Source: Xenophilus sp. E41 (GTDB lineage: Bacteria > Pseudomonadota > Gammaproteobacteria > Burkholderiales > Burkholderiaceae_C). Taken from it: DNA of 64,000 nt. Position 1 is the stretch's first letter. Every line of letters begins with the position of its first letter. The stretch lies in contig NZ_QPIB01000009.1 of the NCBI RefSeq assembly GCF_003671765.1, forward strand, positions 149,712 to 213,711. Direction: 5' to 3'. The position numbers were made by a program, and so were the translations under genes. The notes under the pieces are model-generated. The model was not told the DNA's origin. It saw only the letters and a list, made by a program, of their open reading frames with translations, and made no database searches. Of this stretch, positions 50,327 to 59,148 are shown one piece after another.

Positions 50327-53300
50327 ATGGACGACACGATCGCGCAGATGGTCAGGCAGCGCCGCGAGGCACTGCAGGGCACCGACGCCGGGCAACGGGC
50401 CTGGGGCCTGGCGCTGTCCGGGGGCGGCATCCGCAGCGCGACCTTCTGCCTGGGCCTGCTCAAGGCGTTGGCGCAGCGCCGGCAGTTGCTCCGGTTCGAC
50501 CTGATGTCCACCGTCTCCGGCGGTGGCTACATCGGTGCCATGCTTGGGCGCCTGTGCACCCGCGCCGCCCATGGCGACGACGTGCGCGCCATCGAGGGGG
50601 CCTTGGCCGAAGTCGACAAGGTGCGGCTGGGCTGGTGGCTGCGCGCCAACGGGCGCTACCTCATTCCCGGCGGCATGCGCGACACGCTCTTCGCCGTCGC
50701 TCTCTACCTGCGCAACCTGCTGGGCACGCACATCGAGCTGGCGATCGCCGCCATGCTCACCGGCGCGCTGCTCGCCACGGTGAACCTCCTGATGTGGGAG
50801 GCGATGGCGGCCACCGTCGACCTGGATGGCGCGCAGGCGGTCGACCCGCTGGTGGTGCAGGTCACCCGCCTGCCCACCCTCTGGCTCGGCCTCCTTGTGC
50901 CCTGGGCGCTGTCGATCGTGCTGGCGCAGGCCTACTGGTCGGTGCGCGACCGGCCCTCGTGGTTCTTCCTTCTCAGGCAGCTCGCGATGTGGGGCATCGG
51001 CGGCACGCTGGCCTGGGTGTTCCGCGACGGGCTGCAGCAGCAGTTCGGCGCACCGCGCTGGCTGGCGCCGCTGTTCGCGGCCTTCGCAGCGGGCTGGGTG
51101 GTGGCGCTGGCCGGCGTCGCGGTGTGCAACCGCAAGGGCGCCAAGGCCGGCGTGCTGCGCAACCGCCTTACCGACTGGCTGGCGAGCCTGCTGATGCTGG
51201 CGCTGGTGCTCGCGCTGCTCGGGCTGCTGGACTGGGCGGCCTGGTGGTTCGCGGCCCATACGCAGAAGACGCGCGCGTCGTGGGGCGGTGTGCTGCTCGT
51301 GGGCGCTGCCGGGCTGCGCGGCGTGCTGCCGCTGCTGCTCAGCGGCAAGCAGGAGGCGCCCGGCATCGGCCGCCAGGCGGCGATGGCCCTGGCCAGCCTG
51401 GTCGGGCTGGTCGTGGCCTTCGTGCTGGCGGCGTGGTGGATCGGCGTGTTCTATGCCGGCGTGCTGCTGCCGGTGTTCACGCCGGCCGGGCTGGATTTCG
51501 CGCGCGGCTGGGTCTGGCTGGCGATCATCGGTGGCGTGGTGGCGGCCTATGCCTTGCTCACGGGGCGCAACTTCGCGTTCCTCAACCTCTCGTCGCTGCA
51601 CATGTTCTACAAGGCGCGCATCGTGCGCGGCTACCTGGGCGCCGCCAATGCCCGTCGGCTGGGTGCCGACCCGCTGGCCGAACTGTCGACCCAGGACCCG
51701 CCCGACGTGCCGGTGGGTGAGGTCGATCCCGGCGACGACATCGCGATGGGCCAGTACGCGCCGCACCGCAGCGGCGGGCCGGTGCACCTCGTCAACGTCT
51801 GCGTCAACCAGACGCACGACCCGCGGCAGCGCCTGTTCAACCGCGACCGCAAGAGCCTGCCGCTGACGGTGGCCCCGCTGGGCTGGATGCAGGCCGCGGG
51901 CACGCCATGGACCCAGGCGCGCGGCGACGGCGCGATGACGCTGGGCGCCTGGGCCGCCATCTCGGGCGCCGCCGTGTCGGCCGGCCTGGGGCGGCTCACG
52001 CGGCGGGGCCTGGCGGCGTTGTCGGTCTTCGCGGGCCTGCGGCTGGGCTACTGGTGGAGCAGCCGCGAGGCCGGCCTCGCGCAGCGCGGCGCCGGCCGGC
52101 GCGCCGGCGGCCTGGTGCGCAAGACGCACTTCATGCTGCTCGAATGCTTCGGCGCCTTTCCCGGCAGCAGCTCGCCGGACTGGTACCTCAGCGACGGCGG
52201 GCATTTCGAGAACACCGGCGCCTACGCGCTGCTGCAGCAGGAATGCGAGCTCGTCGTCATCGCCGACTGCGGCGCCGACCCCGACTACCGCTTCTGCGAC
52301 ATCGAGAACCTGATCCGCCGCGCCCGCATCGACCTGCATGCCGACATCGACTTCCTCAAGCCGATCGCCGGCGCAGGGCCGGGCATCGACGGGGTGTTCG
52401 GTTCGCTGGGCGACCTGGCCTCGCAGAGCAGCCAGGCCTGCCTGGCGCTGGCGGAGGTGCGCTATGCCAGCGGGCGCTCCGGCCGCCTGGTGCTGGTCAA
52501 GCCGAACATGTCGGCCGAGCTGCCGGTCGACCTGGTGAACTTCAAGGCCGCGCACCCGCTCTTCCCGCAGCAGCCGACCACCGACCAGTTCTTCGACGAG
52601 GCGCAGTGGGAGAGCTACTTCCGCCTGGGGGCCGAGATCGGGCACCGGCTGGAAGGCGCCATGCTCACGCGCGTGGCCGGCGACCTGCGCGGCCTGTTCG
52701 AGTTCGACGACGGCCAGGCCGCGCGGGCCGTGGCGGCGGCGCCCGCTGCCGACGCCCCGGCAGCCGGCGCCAGCGCGGCAAGCGCCGCGGTCGCCGTCAG
52801 CCGGCTGCAGTCGCGCGTGCTCCGGGCCGGTGCCGTGACGGCCTCCCTCGGGCTGGGCACTGCGGCCACCCTGGGCGTCGCGGCCTGGCAGGGCATCGAC
52901 ACCTGGCGCACCCAGAACGCGGAGAAGCTGCGCGCCGAGAGCCTGGCCTTCAAGGACCTCACCGAGCGCTGGTCGCGCCTGCGCGTCAACGCACCGCCGG
53001 GCGAGGCGCCGGCCTCGCTGGCGGCCGAGCTGCTGCGCACCGGCGACCTGCTGTGCCGCGAGGGCGGCGAGAACTTCATGGCCAACTTCCGCCTGTCGGT
53101 GCGCATCGTCGACGACGCCAAGGCGGCCTGCCAGCAGGAGCTGGACAACGCCGCGCGTGCAGCAGGCGACGCACCACCCGCCCGCGTGAGCAGCAGCCCG
53201 GCCTGCGCGCGCCTGCTCGATCCGGGCAACGGCATCGACTGCCTGCAGGCCGAGCGTGCGCCGGCGTGCGCGCCGCGCTACTGGGCACGCGACTACAGCG

Positions 53301-53911
53301 GCCTCACGCCGCCGCAGGCCAACTGCAGCGGCTTCGCCTCGGGCGCGAGTTCGATGGTGGCCGCCATCTGGGGCCGGCTGCGCGCGCCCTTCGAGGTCCG
53401 CTTTCGCGACGTGGAGGTGGTGAACGAGGCAGCGCCGACGGGCGATGCCGCGGCCCCGGCCGGTGCCGTGCCCCCGGCGCGCCCACCGTACCCGACACCG
53501 GCCGGCGCAGGCACGCCCGAACAGCCCGCCGCGCCGGCGCCTGCGCCGGCCGTGCTCGTGCCCTCCGACGCCTGCCGCGGCAGGCTCGTCTACATCCAGG
53601 CCTACGGGCCACAGCAGCGCGAAGCTGCGCGCGCCCTGCGCGAGCCCTGGCGGGCACTGGGCGCGACGGTGCCGCCCATCGAGGACGTGCTGGCCTCGTC
53701 GCGCAACGCCGGCCGTGCGCCCCCGGCCGGCTACGCCCAGCCGACGATCGTGTTCCACGATGCCGCGTCGCAGCCCTGTGCCCGCCTGCTGGCGGCGCGC
53801 GGCGCCTCCGCGGGGACGTGGGCGCTGCGGCCCCTGCCTGCGCGCCTGAAGGCCACGCCCGGCACGCTCGAGGTGTGGCTGCCGCGCACGGCGGGCTATG
53901 CCGTGAACTGA
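50327..53911 (+). CDS. Large patatin-like phospholipase with internal membrane domain
   Basis: 1194 residues. The patatin active site is split: oxyanion loop SGGGIRSATF (31-40) and nucleophile STVSGGGYIG (S64) at the N-terminus, and the catalytic Asp in YLSDGGHFENTGAY near 623. Between them lie several hydrophobic segments (about 140-450), so the enzyme appears membrane-embedded. The C-terminal third holds one more hydrophobic segment (about 835-860) and a Pro/Ala-rich region with Cys residues. Likely lipid acyl hydrolase; cellular role unknown. The size greatly exceeds typical 300-residue bacterial patatins. Confidence 0.88.
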   Translation: MDDTIAQMVRQRREALQGTDAGQRAWGLALSGGGIRSATFCLGLLKALAQRRQLLRFDLMSTVSGGGYIGAMLGRLCTRAAHGDDVRAIEGALAEVDKVRLGWWLRANGRYLIPGGMRDTLFAVALYLRNLLGTHIELAIAAMLTGALLATVNLLMWEAMAATVDLDGAQAVDPLVVQVTRLPTLWLGLLVPWALSIVLAQAYWSVRDRPSWFFLLRQLAMWGIGGTLAWVFRDGLQQQFGAPRWLAPLFAAFAAGWVVALAGVAVCNRKGAKAGVLRNRLTDWLASLLMLALVLALLGLLDWAAWWFAAHTQKTRASWGGVLLVGAAGLRGVLPLLLSGKQEAPGIGRQAAMALASLVGLVVAFVLAAWWIGVFYAGVLLPVFTPAGLDFARGWVWLAIIGGVVAAYALLTGRNFAFLNLSSLHMFYKARIVRGYLGAANARRLGADPLAELSTQDPPDVPVGEVDPGDDIAMGQYAPHRSGGPVHLVNVCVNQTHDPRQRLFNRDRKSLPLTVAPLGWMQAAGTPWTQARGDGAMTLGAWAAISGAAVSAGLGRLTRRGLAALSVFAGLRLGYWWSSREAGLAQRGAGRRAGGLVRKTHFMLLECFGAFPGSSSPDWYLSDGGHFENTGAYALLQQECELVVIADCGADPDYRFCDIENLIRRARIDLHADIDFLKPIAGAGPGIDGVFGSLGDLASQSSQACLALAEVRYASGRSGRLVLVKPNMSAELPVDLVNFKAAHPLFPQQPTTDQFFDEAQWESYFRLGAEIGHRLEGAMLTRVAGDLRGLFEFDDGQAARAVAAAPAADAPAAGASAASAAVAVSRLQSRVLRAGAVTASLGLGTAATLGVAAWQGIDTWRTQNAEKLRAESLAFKDLTERWSRLRVNAPPGEAPASLAAELLRTGDLLCREGGENFMANFRLSVRIVDDAKAACQQELDNAARAAGDAPPARVSSSPACARLLDPGNGIDCLQAERAPACAPRYWARDYSGLTPPQANCSGFASGASSMVAAIWGRLRAPFEVRFRDVEVVNEAAPTGDAAAPAGAVPPARPPYPTPAGAGTPEQPAAPAPAPAVLVPSDACRGRLVYIQAYGPQQREAARALREPWRALGATVPPIEDVLASSRNAGRAPPAGYAQPTIVFHDAASQPCARLLAARGASAGTWALRPLPARLKATPGTLEVWLPRTAGYAVN

Positions 53912-53965
53912 GAGCGCGGCAGCAGGCGATGCACGTCGGCCCGCTGCGGCCCGAGGTGCCCCGCC

Positions 53966-55648
53966 TCAGTCGGCGCCGGCCCGCCAGACGCGAGCCAGTG
54001 CCGCGAACTTGCCGCGCCAGGTCAGGCGCTTGTCGGACAGGGCGTCGATGAAGTCCGACAGCCGCTGCGACTTGATGAGCGTGTAGAAGGTGAGCCAGCT
54101 CGTGAGCACGCCCACCACCACGAACCACACGAGCTTGCGCCACAGCGGCGCATCGGCCTCGGCCAGCAGGTTCATGCCCAGGAAGCCGGTGGTGATGGTG
54201 CCGATCAGGCCGAAGAGCGTGACCACCGTGAGGCGCACCACCGTGTTGGCCTGGCGGCGCAGGCTGTCGGCCTCCAGGTAGGTGTTCATGTCGGCGATGC
54301 GTTCCTTCACCTCGGCGTAGAGCGTGTCCGTGTCCAGGTGGCGCGCGCACAGGTGCGAGAGAGCGCGCACATGCGCCTGCTCCGAGATCTCGTGGAACCA
54401 GTAGCGGTGCGTGAAGCGCAGGAAGCGCTCGAAGCTGGCGCGGATCGCGCGCTTGAAGCGCTTGACGCTCTGCACGTCGTGGATGTGCAGGCGCTGCAGC
54501 GCTTCCACCAGCTGCGCCGAGAACATCAGCAGCGAGGCCTTCTGGAAGTGCGCGATCAGGAACAGCATGAAATGCTGGTGCCGGAACTGCGCCAGCACGC
54601 CGCGGTCGCGGCAGCAGAAGAAGTCGGACTGCGCGTCGCCCACGACGATGAGCGCATGCCCGTTGCACAGGTAGCGGGTGTGGGGCGCGGCGCCGCCCTC
54701 GGACCAGAAGCGGTCGTAGCAGTAGCGCTGCTCGAAGTCGCTCACATGCTGTTCGGCGTAGGGCAGGGCGCCTTCGCCCTCGCCGGCACCCGTGACCAGG
54801 CCCAGGCGCACGAAGTCCGCACGCGCGAGGCGGCGCGGATCGTCCACCGCCAGGTAGGCCATGACCGGCATGCGGTAGTACTCGATCTGCCGGTAGCGCA
54901 GCGTGCCTGGCTCGCCGGAATGGTCGGCGACCAGCGGCTGCATCACGTGGGCCCAGTGGCTGGCGACGCGCGGTGCGCGGTGCTCGGCCACGTGCGAGAG
55001 GAAGGCGTCGCGTTGCTGGGCATCGGAGCACGCCAGCGCCCGGCCCTGCGCGTCGAGCCACTCGACGCTGTGCATGCAGTGCAGCGCCGAGCCGTCGGGC
55101 CCCCAGCCGGCCGGGTAGGCGCGGCCGAAGCGGTAGAGCTGCTCCTGTGCCTGCGGCAGGCTCAGCTCGTCGGCACCGACCTCGACGTTGAGGATCACCA
55201 CGTCGACGTCGTAGAAGAAGTACAGGTCGATGTGCACCACCTGCAGCGTCAGCGGCGCGTCGCCCGCCCGCGCCACCACGCGCAGGGCCGCGATGTCGTG
55301 GCGGCGGAAGACGCGCATGGGCGAATCGCCGTCGTGGTCGGCTCGGCCCGCCGAGCGGCCCTCGCCATACAGGAAGCGCTGCACGTAGGGCAGGAAGCTC
55401 ACGAACTCGTTGTAGTGGCGCTCGTGGAAGCGGCTGGCGTCGCCGGTGTATTCGTCGACCACCTCCTGCCAGGGCGAGCCGGCGCCCATGGCGCGCAACT
55501 GCTGCCAGGGCGTGTGCCGCGCATCGGCCGCGTCGCCCGCGGGCCGCATCAGCCGCACCGGCCACAGCAGTGCCTGGCGCAGGTGCCGGACCGTGGGAGG
55601 CGCATGCGGCGCCGCGGTGGGATCGGGAGCGATGCGCAGGTCTTCCAT
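53966..55648 (-). CDS. Divergent CorA-like membrane protein with long N-terminal domain
   Basis: 560 residues. The C-terminus has the CorA layout: a long helical region, then two adjacent membrane helices joined near GMNLL, with the GMN signature at 491-493 (TTGFLGMNLLAEAD) and a second helix WFVVVGVLTSWLTFY. The N-terminal 350 residues contain beta-rich segments (LQVVHIDLYFFYDVDVVILN) not typical of CorA. Probable divalent-cation channel or a derived sensor. Converges with the patatin-like gene, 54 bases apart. Confidence 0.8.
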   Translation of the reverse strand: MEDLRIAPDPTAAPHAPPTVRHLRQALLWPVRLMRPAGDAADARHTPWQQLRAMGAGSPWQEVVDEYTGDASRFHERHYNEFVSFLPYVQRFLYGEGRSAGRADHDGDSPMRVFRRHDIAALRVVARAGDAPLTLQVVHIDLYFFYDVDVVILNVEVGADELSLPQAQEQLYRFGRAYPAGWGPDGSALHCMHSVEWLDAQGRALACSDAQQRDAFLSHVAEHRAPRVASHWAHVMQPLVADHSGEPGTLRYRQIEYYRMPVMAYLAVDDPRRLARADFVRLGLVTGAGEGEGALPYAEQHVSDFEQRYCYDRFWSEGGAAPHTRYLCNGHALIVVGDAQSDFFCCRDRGVLAQFRHQHFMLFLIAHFQKASLLMFSAQLVEALQRLHIHDVQSVKRFKRAIRASFERFLRFTHRYWFHEISEQAHVRALSHLCARHLDTDTLYAEVKERIADMNTYLEADSLRRQANTVVRLTVVTLFGLIGTITTGFLGMNLLAEADAPLWRKLVWFVVVGVLTSWLTFYTLIKSQRLSDFIDALSDKRLTWRGKFAALARVWRAGAD

Positions 55649-55715
55649 GGCCGTTTTTCTCGGAGTGGACGTGTGACGGTGCGCGGCAGTGTAGGACCGT
55701 CGCCGCGGTCCTCGG

Positions 55716-56498
55716 CTACAGCGTGGGCACCGTGCCGCCGTCGATCCGGACCTCCGTCCCGGCGATCGAGGCGGACCTCGGCGACGCCAGGAAGACGATC
55801 AGGTCGGCCACCTCCTGCGGGCTCGCGGGCCGGCCCGTCGGAATGCCGCCCAGCCAGTCCATGACGATCTTCTTGCCGCCTTCGTAGTCCGTGCCGGCCT
55901 CGTCGGCCATCCGCTGCGCGAACGCCACCGACGCCTCGGTCTCGATCCAGCCCGGTGCCACGCTCAGCACGCGCACGCCTTTCGGTGTCACCTCCCGCGC
56001 CAGCGATTTGCTGTAGGTCGTGAGGGCACCCTTGGCCGCGGCATAGGCGGTGGTGGATTCGTGCAGCGGCAACACGCGCTGGATGGAACTGACGTGGATG
56101 ATCACCCCCGAGCCCTGCGCCAGCATCGCGGGCAGCAGCGCGCGGTCCAGGCGCACGGCCGGCATCAGGTTCAGGTTCAGCTCCGCGAACCAGTGCTCGT
56201 CGCTGATCGCGGCGAAGCCGCCGACGGGAGTCTTCGAGCCGCCGAGCACGTTGACGAGGATGTCGGCGCCGCCCCATGCCTGCTGGATGGTCTGGGCGAA
56301 GTGATGCGCGCCTTCCGCCGTCGACAGATCGGCCGCCACATAGGTGACGCCGTCGAAGGGCTGCGACGGCATGCTGCGGGCGGAGGTCGCCACCCGCGCG
56401 CCGGCGTCATTCAGGGCCTTCACGACGGCGGCGCCGAGTCCCATCGTGCCGCCGGTGACCACGGCCCGCAGGCCATCGAGTCGAAGGTCGAAGCTCAT
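55716..56498 (-). CDS. Short-chain dehydrogenase/reductase
   Basis: 260 residues. NAD(P)-binding TGGTMGLG at about 15-22, NVLGG (NNAG-like), catalytic Ser/Tyr/Lys in VSSIQRVL...YAAAK, and a C-terminal ASIAGTEVRIDGG. ATG 56498 (MSFDLRLDGLRAVVTGG) gives the normal SDR start. Divergent from a LysR regulator, which probably controls it. Substrate unknown. Confidence 0.92.
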   Translation of the reverse strand: MSFDLRLDGLRAVVTGGTMGLGAAVVKALNDAGARVATSARSMPSQPFDGVTYVAADLSTAEGAHHFAQTIQQAWGGADILVNVLGGSKTPVGGFAAISDEHWFAELNLNLMPAVRLDRALLPAMLAQGSGVIIHVSSIQRVLPLHESTTAYAAAKGALTTYSKSLAREVTPKGVRVLSVAPGWIETEASVAFAQRMADEAGTDYEGGKKIVMDWLGGIPTGRPASPQEVADLIVFLASPRSASIAGTEVRIDGGTVPTL

Positions 56499-56659
56499 GC
56501 CATGGCCTCCAGCGGTGTGAAGCAACGTGCCAGGGCGCGAGGTGGGTGCTCGGCCGCGGGGTACGCGGCGATCGGCTCGGGAAGGGTCAGGGGAATCATG
56601 CGTCGGCTCCTTGAGGTGAGTGAGGCCCCGAGGATGCGCGCCGCCGTGAATGAAGTGAA

Positions 56660-56677
56660 TATCCTAGAATCGAGATA
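56660..56677. promoter_or_regulatory. Candidate LysR box between SDR and LysR genes
   Basis: TATC-CTAGAATCGA-GATA, an 18-base interrupted palindrome with T-N-A spacing in the range of LysR-type sites, in the 202-base divergent spacer and 24 bases from the regulator start. Supported by symmetry and place only. Confidence 0.4.
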
Positions 56678-56700
56678 GGCTGTTTAGAGAAACATACATA

Positions 56701-57612
56701 GTGCGCGGGTCCGACTTCGCCGAGCTGAAAGCCTTCGTGGCCGTCGTCGAGCGTCGCAGCTTCGCGCGCGCCGCCGAACACCTGGGCGTGTCGCCCTCTG
56801 CGCTCAGCCAGACCATCCGGCAGCTCGAGAGACGTCTCGGCGCCCGCCTTCTCAACCGCACCACGCGAAGCGTCGCGCCGTCGGCCAGCGGCGAGCAGCT
56901 GTACGCGCGCATCGCGCCCCTGTTCCGGGAGATGGATGCCGCCGTGGCGCAAGCCAGCGAAGCCACCGGCCAGATGAGCGGCACGCTGCGCATCAACACG
57001 CTCGGCATCGCAGCGAGGACCCTCATCGCGCCCCGCCTGTCGCGCTTTCATCGCGCCCACCCCGACGTGGTGCTCGACATCGTGGTCGACGACGCGCTGG
57101 CCGACATCGTCACCGGCCGCTTCGACGCGGGCATCCGCGTGGGCGGGCAGCTCGAGAAGGACATGGTGGCCGTCCGCCTCACGCCGGACCTCGACATGGT
57201 GGCCGTCGCGTCGCCGGACTACCTCGCGCGTTGCGGCACGCCCCGCTCGCCGGCCGACCTGCACCGGCATGCCTGCATCAACTGGCGGCTGCAGATGGAC
57301 GGGCGGCGCTACCGCTGGGAGTTCAGCAAGCGCGGGCGCCGCCTGGAGGTGGCGGTGGACGGCCCGGTCGTCACCAACCATGCCGACATCGGCATCGCTG
57401 CCGCGCTCCAGGGCCTGGGCATCGCCTACCACTTCGAGCGCGATGGCGTGGCGCAGCACCTGGCCGAGGGGCGCCTGGTGCAGGTGCTGGCCGACTGGTC
57501 GATCTCGCGGCCCGGGCTCTTTCTCTACTACCCGAGCAGGCAGCATCGGCCCGCGCTGCTCGGCGCCTTCATCGACTGCCTGCTGGACCGGGCACCTTTC
57601 GGTCCGCTCTGA
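56701..57612 (+). CDS. LysR-family transcriptional regulator
   Basis: 303 residues from GTG 56701. N-terminal winged helix with the LysR signature (SFARAAEHLGVSPSALSQTI, then LEXRLGARLLNRTTRS-type segment) and a C-terminal periplasmic-binding-like effector domain. Belongs by look to the CrgA/DmlR-like subgroup that often adjoins oxidoreductases. Divergent from the SDR gene, its likely target. The ribosome-binding site is weak (AGAGAAA), consistent with low expression. Confidence 0.92.
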   Translation: MRGSDFAELKAFVAVVERRSFARAAEHLGVSPSALSQTIRQLERRLGARLLNRTTRSVAPSASGEQLYARIAPLFREMDAAVAQASEATGQMSGTLRINTLGIAARTLIAPRLSRFHRAHPDVVLDIVVDDALADIVTGRFDAGIRVGGQLEKDMVAVRLTPDLDMVAVASPDYLARCGTPRSPADLHRHACINWRLQMDGRRYRWEFSKRGRRLEVAVDGPVVTNHADIGIAAALQGLGIAYHFERDGVAQHLAEGRLVQVLADWSISRPGLFLYYPSRQHRPALLGAFIDCLLDRAPFGPL

Positions 57613-57687
57613 ACGGCCGGGCTGTAGCCCAGTTCCGATGTCACGGGGCCCAAGGCGGACCCTAGGTAAAACCCTGATCGACGTTGC

Positions 57688-57701
57688 TGAAACCGGTTTC
57701 A
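57688..57701. promoter_or_regulatory. PtxS-type operator TGAAACCGGTTTCA
   Basis: A perfect 14-bp palindrome with the central CCGG typical of LacI-family operators, identical to the binding site known for the Pseudomonas 2-ketogluconate repressor PtxS. A -10-like TAGAAT (57702-57707) overlaps its right edge, and the ABC permease start is 47 bases further on. Repression in the absence of 2-ketogluconate is predicted. No ptxS-like gene is in the window. Confidence 0.75.
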
Positions 57702-57747
57702 TAGAATCGCGCCATCGGAGACAAACGCGCCACCGGCGCTTGCTTCA

Positions 57748-58419
57748 GTGAACTACCAGTTCCAGTTCGACGCCGTGTTCGCGGCCTGGCCACTGCTGCT
57801 CAAGGGCACGTGGATCACCATCCAGCTGTCGCTCACCGCCACCCTCATCGGGCTCGCGGTGGCGGTGCTGTGCGCCTGGGGCAAGACGTCCGGCCCCGCC
57901 TGGCTGCGCTTCATCGTCAATGCGTACATCGAGGTGATCCGCAACACGCCCTTCCTGGTGCAGCTGTTCTTCTTTTTCTTCGCGCTGCCGGCCATCGGGC
58001 TGCGCTGGTCGCCCTACACGGCCGCGCTCACGGCCATGGTGGTGAACCTCGGCGCCTACGCCACCGAGATCATCCGCGCCGGCATCGAGTCCATTCCCAA
58101 GGGCCAGATCGAGGCGGGCCGCGCGCTCAACCTCAAGGGCCACGAGATCTTCCGCTTCGTCATCATCAAGCCGGCGCTCAAGGCCATCTACCCGGCGCTC
58201 ACCAGCCAGTTCATCCTGCTGATGCTGAGCTCGGCCGTGGTCTCGGTCATCTCGGCCGACGACCTGACCTCGGTGGCCGCCAACCTGCAGTCGCAGACCT
58301 TCCGCAGCTTCGAGATCTACATCGTCGTGGCGGGCATCTACCTGGCGCTGGCGCTGGCCTTCTCGGGCCTGTTCAAGCTGATCTACCAGCGCCTGCTGAA
58401 CTACCCGGACCGCCGGTAA
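57748..58419 (+). CDS. ABC transporter permease, polar amino acid (PAAT) type
   Basis: 223 residues from GTG 57748; about five membrane helices, with N-terminal FAAWPLLLKGTWITIQLS and the EAA loop EAGRALNLKGHEIFRFVI that docks on the ATPase. One of two permeases forming the heterodimeric channel. Family membership suggests amino acids, but the operon context (kgu-like genes downstream, PtxS-type operator upstream) suggests 2-ketogluconate or a related sugar acid. Confidence 0.88.
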   Translation: MNYQFQFDAVFAAWPLLLKGTWITIQLSLTATLIGLAVAVLCAWGKTSGPAWLRFIVNAYIEVIRNTPFLVQLFFFFFALPAIGLRWSPYTAALTAMVVNLGAYATEIIRAGIESIPKGQIEAGRALNLKGHEIFRFVIIKPALKAIYPALTSQFILLMLSSAVVSVISADDLTSVAANLQSQTFRSFEIYIVVAGIYLALALAFSGLFKLIYQRLLNYPDRR

Positions 58420-58437
58420 GTACCGAAGGACACCACC

Positions 58438-59091
58438 ATGCGCACCTTCGGCTTTCCCGAATTCCTCTTCATCCTCGAGGCCGCCAAGTGGACCCTGGCG
58501 CTCTCGGCCATCGCCTTCGTCGGCGGCGCCATCCTCGGCCTGGTCATCGCGCTCATGCGCGTGTCCGACAACGCGGTGGCGCGCGGCGTGTCGCGCACCT
58601 TCATCCAGATCTTCCAGGGCACACCGCTGCTGCTGCAGCTCTTTTTGATCTTCTTCGGCGCGCCGGTTCTGGGCCTGGACATCAACCCCTGGGTCGCGGC
58701 CGGCGTGGCGCTGGTGCTCAACAGCGCGGCCTTCCTGGCCGAGATCTGGCGCGGCTGCATCGAGGCGATCCCGCGCGGTCAGTGGGAGGCCGCCGAGGCG
58801 CTCAACCTCGGGTATGTCGACCGCATGCGCGACGTGGTGCTGCCGCAGGCCTTCAAGATCGCGCTGCCGCCCACCGTGGGCTATCTGGTGCAGATCATCA
58901 AGGGCACCTCGCTCGCCGCCATCATCGGCTTCACCGAAGTCACGCGCGCGGGCCAGATCATCAACAACGCCACCTTCCAGCCGCTGCCGGTGTTCACCAC
59001 GGTGGCCGCCATCTACTTCGTCATCTGCTGGCCGCTGTCGCTGCTGGCGGCGCGCATGGAGCGCAAGCGCGCCCGTGCGCTGGCGCGCTGA
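58438..59091 (+). CDS. ABC transporter permease, polar amino acid (PAAT) type
   Basis: 217 residues. Second permease, homologous to the preceding one and 18 bases downstream. EAA loop EAAEALNLGYVDRMRDVVLP; GTPLLLQLFLIFFGAPV in the membrane core. Expected to pair with the first permease as one transporter with the downstream binding protein and ATPase. Confidence 0.9.
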   Translation: MRTFGFPEFLFILEAAKWTLALSAIAFVGGAILGLVIALMRVSDNAVARGVSRTFIQIFQGTPLLLQLFLIFFGAPVLGLDINPWVAAGVALVLNSAAFLAEIWRGCIEAIPRGQWEAAEALNLGYVDRMRDVVLPQAFKIALPPTVGYLVQIIKGTSLAAIIGFTEVTRAGQIINNATFQPLPVFTTVAAIYFVICWPLSLLAARMERKRARALAR

Positions 59092-59148
59092 AACCCTGCT
59101 TTCCGTTTTTCTTTTTCTTCGTCCGTTCCTCACTCCAAGGAGACCCGC

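Noticed and set aside
50327..53911. Patatin-like protein as a CBASS anti-phage effector
   Set aside because: No cyclic nucleotide synthase or CBASS accessory gene nearby, and the protein is far larger than CapV-type effectors.
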